Part shown: positions 26,001-33,213 of the stretch, piece after piece
Layout: every line of letters starts with the position of its first letter
How positions within the stretch are numbered: the stretch's first letter is position 1
Assembly: GCF_003391395.1 (NCBI RefSeq)
Contig: NZ_CP024190.1
Span: forward strand, 1,550,001-1,614,000
DNA: 64,000 bases
Reading direction: 5' to 3'
From: Mycobacterium marinum
GTDB taxonomy: Bacteria > Actinomycetota > Actinomycetes > Mycobacteriales > Mycobacteriaceae
Translations under genes and position numbers: made by a program
The notes under the pieces: generated by a model
Told to the model about the DNA's origin: nothing
The model's database searches: none
What the model saw: the letters and a program-made list of their open reading frames with translations, nothing else

Positions 26001-26181
26001 TGCCGCCCAACGGGATCAGGATCCACTGACGCCGGCCGCTCGTGACCAGTGGCGCAATCTGGTCCGTCAGGCTGCCGAGGCAGCGGCCGGGCCGCGCTTC
26101 ATCGCTCGGCGCAACGATGGCTGCTCGCACTGCCCGATCCGGCCGTCGTGTCCGGCCCACACCGACCGGTCGCCGCGATGA
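23020..26181 (+). CDS. adnA: AdnA subunit of the AdnAB helicase-nuclease
   Basis: A 1053-residue protein with an N-terminal UvrD/RecB-like motor (Walker A GGPGTGKSALLV near residue 30, LLVDDAQQLDPQAARLVQ, GDPNQAVFGFRGG, VLSAHAALGHEWDLVVI) and a C-terminal RecB-like nuclease (LVIVDIKTAKTP). Cys in TLNDCPLRWL plus the C-terminal CSHCPIRPSC cluster form an AddB-like four-cysteine Fe-S site around the nuclease. With AdnB it resects double-strand breaks for homologous recombination. The start is ATG at 23020 (an upstream in-frame TTG exists). The stop overlaps the adnB ATG by 4 nt. Confidence 0.94.
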   Translation: MSLSWGAEARELLTPGSRGLVRLLGGPGTGKSALLVQAAIAHITAGADPESVLLLTGSGRMGMRARSSLTTALLRSHTTGTGRAAVREPLVRSVHSYAYAVLRRAAERTGDAPPRLLTSAEQDAIIRELLAGDLEDGASARSAWPRHLLPALTTAGFATELRNFLARCAERGVDPMELERLGRRSGRPEWAAAGRFARQYEQVMLLRAAVGTATPQATAPALGAAELVGSALEAFASDPELLAAERARLRFLLVDDAQQLDPQAARLVQGLAAGAEFALIAGDPNQAVFGFRGGEPAGLLGGPLDGGPAVTLTTSHRCAPAVARAVSGIARRLPGGSAGRHIDGTGTEDGSVTVRLAATAHAEAAAIADALRRAHLVDGVPWSQMAVIVRSVPRVAARLPRALAAAGVPVSIPPIGGSLAEEPAVGALLTVLAATAEGLNADQALALITGPIGRVDPVTLRQLRRTLRRTVAGRSPEDFGDLLVATLSEDGRSAVASAGSNPQFGPLRRVRAVLAAATRCHRAGQDPRYILWAAWHRSGLQNRWLAAIDRGGPAGVQATRNLEAVTALFDITDQYVARTSGASLSGLLEHVAALQLPRVSEEPAAQNEQVRVLSAHAALGHEWDLVVIAGLQDGLWPNTIPRGGVLATQRLLDELDGVSGNASARAPLLAEERRLLLAAMGRARRQLLVTAVDGDTSGGSQQAALPSEFFFEIAQWANGDSQAVAPPPVSAPRVLSAAAVVGRLRGVVCAPDGAVDDAARQCAATQLARLAKAGVAGADPAGWHGLIPVSTTAALYSAGDVVTLTPSTLQTLNDCPLRWLAERHGGTNPRDLRATIGSVLHALIAEPGASEEQLLAELARVWKLLPFEADWFSSNELARHRAMIQAFVEWRGQTRSELTEVGVEIDIDGVLDAARDDGGAIRLRGRVDRLERDGAGRLVIVDIKTAKTPVSKDDAQQNAQLAMYQLAVAEGMVEAGAEPGGARLVYPGKSAAAGAAQRDQDPLTPAARDQWRNLVRQAAEAAAGPRFIARRNDGCSHCPIRPSCPAHTDRSPR

Positions 26182-29100
26182 ACCCGCGCTACAGCCCGGA
26201 TGAGATAGCAAGTGCGCTAGGAATTTTCCCGCCCACCGACGAGCAGGCCGCCGTTATCGCCGCCCCTCCGGGTCCGTTGGTTGTCATCGCGGGCGCGGGA
26301 GCGGGCAAGACCGAGACGATGGCCGCCCGGGTGGTTTGGCTGGTCGCCAACGGCTACGCCGAACCAGGCCAGGTGTTGGGCTTGACGTTCACCCGCAAGG
26401 CTGCCGGCCAATTGCTGCGCCGCGTCCGGTCGCGGCTGGCCCGATTGGCAGGTACCACCGTGGGTGTCGCCGTCGGCGAAGCCGCGGGTGCGCCCACGGT
26501 CAGCACTTATCACGCATTTGCCGGCTCACTGCTGCGTGACCACGGCTTGTTGCTGCCCATCGAGCCCGACACCCGGTTGCTCAGCGAGACAGAGCTGTGG
26601 CAGCTGGCGTTCGAGGTCGTCAACGGATATCGCGGAGAGCTGTGCACCCAGAAGACCCCGGCGGCGGTCACCGCCACGGTGCTGCGGCTGTGGGGCCAGC
26701 TCGCCGAGCACCTGGTTGACACCCGGCAGCTTCGCGATACCCACATCGAGCTGGAACGACTCGTGCACGCCCTGCCGGCGGGCCCAAACCAGCGCGATAG
26801 CGGCCCGAATCAGTGGCTGTTGCGGATGCTGGCCACCCAGACCGAGCGGGCCGAGCTGGTGCCCTTGCTCGACGCGTTGCATGAGCGGATGCGCGCCGCC
26901 AAGGTGATGGACTTCGGAATGCAGATGGCCGCCGCCGCACGGCTGGCAGCGACGTGCCCGCAGGTCGGCGAGGAGCTGCGCAGCCGGTACCGCGTCGTGT
27001 TGCTCGACGAGTACCAGGACACCGGACACTCCCAGCGCATCGCGCTGTCGGCACTGTTTGGTGGCGGCGTCGATGACGGGTTGGCGTTGACGGCAGTCGG
27101 TGATCCGATTCAGTCGATCTACGGCTGGCGTGGTGCCTCGGCGACGAACTTGCCCCGGTTCAGCACGGATTTCGCGCTGTCCGACGGTGCCCCGGCACCG
27201 GTTCTGGAGCTGCGGACCAGCTGGCGCAACCCGCCGCGCGCACTGCACCTGGCAAACGCGATCTCGGCGGAGGCCCGCCGGCGGTCGGTGGCCGTACATG
27301 CACTGCGTTCGCGCCCGGATGCGCCGGCCGGGACGGTTCGTTGTGCGCTACTTGCCGATGTGCAGGCCGAACGGGACTGGATCGCAGACCAATTGCAGGG
27401 TCACTATCAGCGCGCGGCGGCCGACGGGGTGAGCCCGCCGACGGCAGCGGTGCTGGTGCGCCGCAACGCCGACGCCGCACCCATCGCCGATGCACTGGTT
27501 GCGCGGGGAATCCCGGTTGAGGTTGTCGGGCTGGCCGGCCTGTTGTCCATTCCGGAGGTGGCCGACCTGGTAGCGATGCTGCGACTGGTGGGTGACCCGA
27601 CGGCCGGGGCCGCGGCGATGCGAGTGTTGACCGGTCCGCGCTGGCGGTTGGGCGGCAGCGACGTCGCCGCACTTTGGCGACGGGCGGTCGCGTTGGTGGG
27701 CGGTCCTCAGGTGGGCGCATCGGCCTCTCCCGGCGCCGTCGCGGCGGCGGCGGCGGGTCCGGACACCGATACGGCGTGTCTGGCCGATGCCATCTGCGAC
27801 CCGGGCCCCGCCGACTGGTACTCGCCGGCGGGCTACGAGCGCATCGGTGCGCTGGCAGCGGAATTGAACGCCCTGCGTGGGCATCTTGGTCATTGGCTGC
27901 CGGATCTTGTCGCCGAGGTACGACGCGTGCTTGGGCTGGATTGCGATGTCCGTGCCGCGGCGACGGCTTCGGGGGCATGGGCCGGTGCCGAGCACCTCGA
28001 TGCGTTTGCCGACGTGGTCGCCGACTACGCCGAGCGGGCCGCCACCTCGGCTGGTAGCGCCCTGTCCACCAAGGCATCGGTGGACGGTCTGCTCGCCTAT
28101 CTCGATGTCGCGGCGGAGGTAGAGAACGGGTTACCGCCGGCCCAGTTGACGGTGGCACGGGACCGAGTTCAAGTGCTCACCGTGCATGCCGCGAAGGGCC
28201 TGGAATGGCAGGTGGTGGCGGTGGCACATCTATCGGCAGGTGTTTTCCCGTCGACCGCGTCGCGAAGCAGTTGGCTCACCGATCCGGGCGAGTTGCCGCC
28301 GCTGCTTCGGGGGGACCGGGCGTCGGCGGGAGCGCTGGGCATCCCGGTGCTGGATACCTCGGCGGTGACCAACCGAAAGCAGCTGTCGGACACCATTTCC
28401 GCGCATCGGGAACAGCTGGATCAGCGGCGCGTCGATGAGGAGCGCCGGTTGCTCTACGTCGGCGTTACCCGGGCCGAGGACACCGTGCTGGTATCGGGTC
28501 ACCACTGGGGGGCCACCGGGCTGAAGCCGCGCGGACCATCGGACTTCTTGTGCGAACTCAAGGACATCATCGAGCGGTCGGCCGCGGCCGGCGATCCCTG
28601 CGGGACGGTGGATCAGTGGGATCCGGCACCGGCCGCTGGTGAACGGAACCCGCTGCTGGACGACGTCGTCGAAGCGGTTTGGCCAACTGATCCGTTGGCC
28701 ACGCGACGCGGCGATGTCGAGCGTGGGGCCAGCTTGGTCGCGGAGGCGATCTCTGCCGATGCCGGTGTCGAGGCCCCCGCTGGCGGTGCCGTGGTCGCCG
28801 ATATCGAGGGCTGGACCGCCGACGTCGATGCGCTGTTGGCCGAGCGGGCGCGTGCCGTGGGGCCGCCGACGCGAGCGTTGCCGAACCAGTTGTCGGTGAG
28901 CGGGCTCGTCGAGCTGGCCCGCGACCCGGTGGGGGCCAGGCAACGGTTGGTGCACCGCTTACCGACCCGGCCGGATCCGCATGCCCAGCTGGGCAATGCC
29001 TTTCACACATGGGTACAGCAGTTCTACGGCGCGGAGCTGCTGTTCGACTTGGGGGATCTCCCGGGTGCTGCCGACTCCGATGTGGGCCAAGTCGAGGATC

Positions 29101-29486
29101 TGGCGCCGTTGCAGGAGGCTTTCGCCGGATCGCATTGGGCGGCGCGCACGCCGATCGCCGTCGAGGTGCCATTCGAAATGCCGGTCGGCGACACCGTGGT
29201 GCGGGGCCGCATCGACGCGGTATTCGAAGACCCCGATGGCGGCGCAACCGTCGTCGACTGGAAGACCGGTGAGCCGCCGCGTGGGCCCGAAGCCATGCGG
29301 CAAGCCGCTGTGCAGCTGGCTGTGTACCGGATGGCGTGGGCCGCCCTGCGCGGATGCCCCGAATCGTCGGTGCGTACCGCCTTTCACTATGTGCGCACCG
29401 GAGTCACCGTCATCCCCGATGAGCTGCCCGATGGGATGGCGTTGGCTGAGCTGCTCGCCGACTCCGATCCGCCTTGCAGTTGCTAA
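26178..29486 (+). CDS. adnB: AdnB subunit of the AdnAB helicase-nuclease
   Basis: A 1102-residue SF1 motor-nuclease. Walker A is IAGAGAGKTETMAAR near residue 40, GLTFTRKAAGQLL is motif Ia, LLDEYQDTGHSQ is motif II, VGDPIQSIYGWRGA motif III, LTVHAAKGLEWQVV motif V and YVGVTRAEDTVLV motif VI. The C-terminal RecB-like nuclease shows VRGRIDAVF and TVVDWKTGEPP. The motif set is complete, consistent with AdnB being the lead motor. ATGA overlap with adnA indicates translational coupling. The C-terminus ends DPPCSC; there is no full Fe-S cysteine set. Confidence 0.94.
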   Translation: MNPRYSPDEIASALGIFPPTDEQAAVIAAPPGPLVVIAGAGAGKTETMAARVVWLVANGYAEPGQVLGLTFTRKAAGQLLRRVRSRLARLAGTTVGVAVGEAAGAPTVSTYHAFAGSLLRDHGLLLPIEPDTRLLSETELWQLAFEVVNGYRGELCTQKTPAAVTATVLRLWGQLAEHLVDTRQLRDTHIELERLVHALPAGPNQRDSGPNQWLLRMLATQTERAELVPLLDALHERMRAAKVMDFGMQMAAAARLAATCPQVGEELRSRYRVVLLDEYQDTGHSQRIALSALFGGGVDDGLALTAVGDPIQSIYGWRGASATNLPRFSTDFALSDGAPAPVLELRTSWRNPPRALHLANAISAEARRRSVAVHALRSRPDAPAGTVRCALLADVQAERDWIADQLQGHYQRAAADGVSPPTAAVLVRRNADAAPIADALVARGIPVEVVGLAGLLSIPEVADLVAMLRLVGDPTAGAAAMRVLTGPRWRLGGSDVAALWRRAVALVGGPQVGASASPGAVAAAAAGPDTDTACLADAICDPGPADWYSPAGYERIGALAAELNALRGHLGHWLPDLVAEVRRVLGLDCDVRAAATASGAWAGAEHLDAFADVVADYAERAATSAGSALSTKASVDGLLAYLDVAAEVENGLPPAQLTVARDRVQVLTVHAAKGLEWQVVAVAHLSAGVFPSTASRSSWLTDPGELPPLLRGDRASAGALGIPVLDTSAVTNRKQLSDTISAHREQLDQRRVDEERRLLYVGVTRAEDTVLVSGHHWGATGLKPRGPSDFLCELKDIIERSAAAGDPCGTVDQWDPAPAAGERNPLLDDVVEAVWPTDPLATRRGDVERGASLVAEAISADAGVEAPAGGAVVADIEGWTADVDALLAERARAVGPPTRALPNQLSVSGLVELARDPVGARQRLVHRLPTRPDPHAQLGNAFHTWVQQFYGAELLFDLGDLPGAADSDVGQVEDLAPLQEAFAGSHWAARTPIAVEVPFEMPVGDTVVRGRIDAVFEDPDGGATVVDWKTGEPPRGPEAMRQAAVQLAVYRMAWAALRGCPESSVRTAFHYVRTGVTVIPDELPDGMALAELLADSDPPCSC

Positions 29487-29547
29487 TCGTGGTTTCATGT
29501 TTCTCGTGCCTGTGTCGTGCATTGGGGTTAGCCGATGACGGATTTCC

Positions 29548-30618
29548 GTGGCGAAAGGTAGTTGGCGGCGGCTGAGGCGTCTCGACGAGAGACTGACCGC
29601 TCAGCCCAGTTACGCGCTTGTCGGCGTGCTGCGTATTCCTCAAGGGCAGGCCAGTCCTGCTCGCATCATTACGCGCAGGGTGACGATCGCCCTGGCGGCG
29701 CTGCTGGCGGGTGCCATCACGGTCTATCTGGATCGCGATGGGTATCACGATTCGCAGGGTGATGAACTGTCCTTCTTGGACTGCCTGTACTACTCGGCGG
29801 TGACCCTGTCGACCACCGGGTATGGCGACATCACACCGATTTCCGAACTGGCGCGCGCGGCGAACGTCCTGATCATCACACCGCTGAGAATTGCGTTTCT
29901 GATCTTGCTGGTCGGGACGACGCTCGAGGTTGTCACCGAAACGTCGCGTCAGGCACTGAAGATCCAGCGTTGGAGGAGCAGAGTGCGTAACCACACCGTG
30001 GTCATCGGCTATGGCACCAAGGGCAAGACGGCAATCAGCGCAATGCTCGGCGACGAGGCCGTTCCCGGTGAGATCGTCGTTGTCGACACCGACCGGGGCG
30101 CCCTCGACCGCGCCGCCGCGGCCGGGTTGGTCACCGTGCACGGTGACGCCACCAAATCCGATGTGCTGCGGTTGGCCGGTGCCCAGCACGCGGCCTCGAT
30201 CATCGTGGCCGCCAGTCGCGATGACACCGCGGCGCTGGTCACGTTGACGGCTCGCGAGATTTCGCCCAAGTCGCAGATCGTGGCATCCATCCGAGAAGCC
30301 GAGAACCAGCACCTACTCGAGCAGTCGGGAGCCGACTCGGTGGTGGTTTCTTCCGAAACCGCCGGCCGGCTGCTGGGGCTGGCCACCACCACACCCAGTG
30401 TCGTCCAGATGATCGAAGATCTGCTCACCCCGGATGCCGGGCTGGCCATCGCCGAACGCGAGGTCGAACAAAGCGAGGTCGGTGGGTCTCCGCGTCATTT
30501 GCGCGACATCGTGCTCGGTGTCGTTCGTGGCGGCCAGTTGCTGCGCATCGGCGCCCCCGAAGTGGACGCCATTGAGGCCAACGACCGCCTGCTCTACATC
30601 CGCAACACGGGGCACTAG
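29548..30618 (+). CDS. Potassium channel with RCK/TrkA-N domain (Rv3200c type)
   Basis: A 356-residue channel subunit. A first membrane helix (ITRRVTIALAALLAGAITVYL, ~45-65), pore loop with selectivity filter TTGYGDITP (~95) and second helix (ANVLIITPLRIAFLILLVGTTLEV) are followed by a TrkA-N/RCK domain starting VVIGYGTKGKTAISAML (Rossmann) and a C-terminal TrkA-C-like part. It is thus a 2-TM, MthK-like K+ channel gated by a ligand on the RCK ring. GTG at 29548 gives a length equal to the family (355-356). The stop TAG shares its last base with the first unit of the 57-bp repeat. Confidence 0.92.
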   Translation: MAKGSWRRLRRLDERLTAQPSYALVGVLRIPQGQASPARIITRRVTIALAALLAGAITVYLDRDGYHDSQGDELSFLDCLYYSAVTLSTTGYGDITPISELARAANVLIITPLRIAFLILLVGTTLEVVTETSRQALKIQRWRSRVRNHTVVIGYGTKGKTAISAMLGDEAVPGEIVVVDTDRGALDRAAAAGLVTVHGDATKSDVLRLAGAQHAASIIVAASRDDTAALVTLTAREISPKSQIVASIREAENQHLLEQSGADSVVVSSETAGRLLGLATTTPSVVQMIEDLLTPDAGLAIAEREVEQSEVGGSPRHLRDIVLGVVRGGQLLRIGAPEVDAIEANDRLLYIRNTGH

Positions 30619-30957
30619 TGGCGATCGCAAGCGCGGCGCAGCCGGGGGCAGCGGGTCGCCACCAAGGTGGCGGCGTGGCGATCGCAAGCGCGGCGCAGCC
30701 GGGGGCAGCGGGTCGCCACCAAGGTGGCGGCGTGGCGATCGCAAGCGCGGCGCAGCCGGGGGCAGCGGGTCGCCACCAAGTTGGTGGCGTGGCGATCGCA
30801 AGCGCGGCGCAGCCGGGGGCAGCGGGTCGCCACCAAGTTGGTGGCGTGGCGATCGCAAGCGCGGCGCAGCCGGGGGCAGCGGGTCGCCACCAAGGTGGCG
30901 GCGTGGCGATCGCAAGCTCGGCGCAGACAAGCTCGCCGGGTCGCCAGGGGGGTGGGA
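30618..30957 (+). repeat. 57-bp tandem repeat array (5 full units plus a degenerate sixth)
   Basis: Units begin with GTGGCGATCGCAAGC at 30618, 30675, 30732, 30789 and 30846; a diverged sixth runs 30903-30957. Units 3 and 4 differ from the others at two positions. Every unit contains the palindrome GCGATCGC and a small hairpin made of CGCCAC and GTGGCG. Because 57 is divisible by three and there are no stops, all six frames stay open. It fills the whole space between the K+ channel gene and nudC and looks like a mycobacterial VNTR of the 53-58-bp class. Confidence 0.95.
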
Positions 30958-30963
30958 GCTAGC

Positions 30964-31890
30964 GTGGACTTCCAGCTGCGCGAGGTTCCGTTGCTGTCCC
31001 GCATCGGCGCAGACCGGGCCGACCACTTGCGAACCGACGTCGAAGCGGCGGCCGCGGGGTGGGCCGATGCGGCGCTGATGAGGGTGGATTCCCGTAATCG
31101 GGTATTGGTGGCCGACGGCCGGGTGGTGCTCAGCCCGGCCGCCGATTTCGCCGAGAAGCCGCCGCCGGAGGCGGTGTTTTTGGGCTGTCTCGAGGGCGGT
31201 CGCCATGTCTGGGCAGTCCGAGCCGCGCTGGAAGCTCCCGAGGATCCTGGAGCTCAGTCCGAGGTGGCCGACCTGCGCAGACTCGGCGGCATCATCGATG
31301 ACACCAGCAGCCAGCTGGTGTCATCCGCCATGGCCTTATTGAACTGGCACGACGGTTCGCGGTTCAGCCCAGTCGACGGCAGTCCGACCAAACCGGCCAG
31401 GGCCGGCTGGTCACGGGTGAACTCCCTGACCGGCCACGAGGAGTTCCCGCGGATCGATCCCGCGGTGATCTGCCTGGTGCACGATGGCGGCGACCGGGTG
31501 GTGCTGGCCCGCCAGGCAATCTGGCCGCACCGGATGTTCTCGCTGCTGGCCGGGTTTGTGGAGGCCGGCGAATCTTTCGAAGTCTGTGTCGCCCGGGAGA
31601 TTCGTGAGGAAATCGGTCTGACGGTGCGCGATGTGCGTTATCTGGGCAGCCAGCCCTGGCCCTTACCGCGCTCGCTGATGGTGGGTTTCCATGCGGTGGG
31701 TGACCCAGATGAAGACTTTTCCTTTAATGACGGCGAGATCGCCGAGGCGGCCTGGTTCACCCGCGATGAGGTGCGCGCCGCCCTTGCGGTCGGTGATTGG
31801 ACGAGTGCGTCGGACTCAAAATTGCTGCTGCCGGGATCGATTTCGATCGCCCGGGTGATCATTGAATCTTGGGCGGCAGCGCGCGACTGA
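30964..31890 (+). CDS. nudC: NAD+/NADH pyrophosphatase NudC
   Basis: A 308-residue Nudix hydrolase. The Nudix box GFVEAGESFEVCVAREIREE with trailing IGL sits at about residue 190-212, followed by the NudC-specific SQPWPLPRS. It hydrolyses NAD(H) and NAD-capped RNA, and in M. tuberculosis inactivates isoniazid/ethionamide-NAD adducts. The start is GTG at 30964 with GGGAG 5 nt upstream, giving VDFQLREVPLLSRI as in the family; GTG at 30952 is a close alternative. The frame remains open through the upstream repeat array. The lipoprotein gene is convergent, 3 nt away. Confidence 0.93.
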   Translation: MDFQLREVPLLSRIGADRADHLRTDVEAAAAGWADAALMRVDSRNRVLVADGRVVLSPAADFAEKPPPEAVFLGCLEGGRHVWAVRAALEAPEDPGAQSEVADLRRLGGIIDDTSSQLVSSAMALLNWHDGSRFSPVDGSPTKPARAGWSRVNSLTGHEEFPRIDPAVICLVHDGGDRVVLARQAIWPHRMFSLLAGFVEAGESFEVCVAREIREEIGLTVRDVRYLGSQPWPLPRSLMVGFHAVGDPDEDFSFNDGEIAEAAWFTRDEVRAALAVGDWTSASDSKLLLPGSISIARVIIESWAAARD

Positions 31891-31893
31891 GCG

Positions 31894-32586
31894 CTATGTG
31901 ACTCGATCACTAATGGCTTCGAGCACCGCATTCGCGATCCGCTCGGCGGGTTCGATGCCCAATACGCCAACGGATATTAGAACCGAATTCTTGGCCCGAT
32001 ACAGGTGGCTCCACCCTTCGTCGGTGATCCTCAGCGTGGTGGGATCCGACTTGTCCACGTCGAATTCGTAATTGGGGTCGTGCATTGCCACACACGTCGT
32101 CAGGGACGTTTCGAGCTGATCGAGTGCATTGCGAGCCGCGTGCTCGTCCGGGTAGATGGCTACCGCCTGACTGACCGAGTCAATCAAGGCCTTTCCGCCG
32201 GGATCGATGTCGTCGGTGACCCCGCTGTAGCCCGCGCTACGAAATTCCAGCCATCCGCTGGCAAAGGTGAGGTCACTGGTTCCGGCCGCCCGGCAGGGTC
32301 CCGGCGCGCTCAGGTCACCCGGCGGTGGATGGCGCAAGTCTGCGTGCGCGTGTGCGGTCAGTTCTTCGTAGTTAGCAATGCGACGCACTTCCTCGACGCT
32401 GATGATCAATGCGTCGGCGCCGCTGGGGGGTACAGAAGTGGTGGTGCTGGGCTTGGCTGTGGTGCTCTGATGCGAGCAGGCTGAAATCGCCAACACCGCA
32501 ATGCAGACGATGAAAGCCGACCTGTTGCGACGGTTGAACGCGGCACGAAAGACCGTCTGCCACTTGCGCCAGCCTGCGAAACGCAT
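31894..32586 (-). CDS. Lipoprotein with PknH-like extracellular sensor domain
   Basis: About 230 residues: a hydrophobic signal (SAFIVCIAVLAISAC) with a lipobox ISAC at residue ~36, a Thr/Ser-rich linker and a PknH_C-like (PF14032-type) domain. Two cysteines (GPCRAAG and TTCVAMHD) are spaced as in that domain's disulfide, and ISVGVLGIEPAERIANAVLEAI closes it. It would be exported and lipid-anchored, perhaps binding a ligand. The start is uncertain: ATG at 32586 gives a reasonable signal peptide, ATG at 32619 and 32703 are alternatives and none has a clear ribosome binding site. No counterpart sits between nudC and mycoredoxin in M. tuberculosis as I recall. Confidence 0.7.
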   Translation of the reverse strand: MRFAGWRKWQTVFRAAFNRRNRSAFIVCIAVLAISACSHQSTTAKPSTTTSVPPSGADALIISVEEVRRIANYEELTAHAHADLRHPPPGDLSAPGPCRAAGTSDLTFASGWLEFRSAGYSGVTDDIDPGGKALIDSVSQAVAIYPDEHAARNALDQLETSLTTCVAMHDPNYEFDVDKSDPTTLRITDEGWSHLYRAKNSVLISVGVLGIEPAERIANAVLEAISDRVT

Positions 32587-32803
32587 CGCTGTCGTTCGGG
32601 TTGAGCCGTCTGGCCTCATCGTTGATAGCCGTTTTCTGCGGACTGCTGTCCGCGGTCGGAGTTGGCGTTGCTGTACCGGCGAGTCACCGGTACTCGACGA
32701 CATAATGGCCATCGTACGGGCGGCTGCATTCTTTGTCGGGCACCCATGCATTGGGCGACAAGCTGTGTCGGAAACGCGCCGTGAGTGCGCGGTCCCCAAT
32801 TAG

Positions 32804-33058
32804 CTAGCCGCCAATGTCGGCCATTTTTTTCTTGACCTCCCGGGCGCTGGGGTTGGTCAGCGTCGAGCCGTCTGCGAACTTCACTGTCGGAACGGTCCGG
32901 TTGCCCCCGTTGACCGAGCCTACGAAATCCCCTGCGGCAGGTTCGCGTTCAATGTCGATCTCATCGTAGGCGATTCCTTCGGCTTTTAGGGCCGTCTTGA
33001 GCCGAAGACAATAACCACACCATGAAGTTGTGTAGATGGTGAGCGCAGCATTGGTCAT
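32804..33058 (-). CDS. mrx1: Mycoredoxin 1 (glutaredoxin-fold)
   Basis: An 84-residue thioredoxin-fold protein with the active site TSWCGYCLRL near residue 14 and the cis-Pro segment RTVPTVKFADG. It matches Rv3198A, mycoredoxin-1, which reduces mycothiol mixed disulfides on proteins and couples to the mycothiol system. It lies upstream of and divergent from uvrD2 with about 155 nt between starts. Of interest, the SigH regulon covers similar thiol stress, but I see no clear SigH box upstream. Confidence 0.94.
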   Translation of the reverse strand: MTNAALTIYTTSWCGYCLRLKTALKAEGIAYDEIDIEREPAAGDFVGSVNGGNRTVPTVKFADGSTLTNPSAREVKKKMADIGG

Positions 33059-33213
33059 GGGACGTAAACGTAGCCCGGTGATCGGGGGGTGCGCGCGGCA
33101 GGGCTGATCAGCGGCGGACGGCTTAGGGTAGAGGCGTCCGGCAGGGTGCCGGCCGCGCCTGGCGGCGTGGCGGGGCCCCCGGATTGTCAGCCCGCACTGT
33201 CAAGATGGAGACC

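Noticed and set aside
30618..30957. CRISPR array
   Set aside because: Units are directly adjacent with no unique spacers, and no cas genes are near.
30434..31078. Repeat-only open frames over the 57-bp array in all six frames
   Set aside because: They are open only because the unit is a multiple of three without stops; only the frame continuing into NudC is worth considering.
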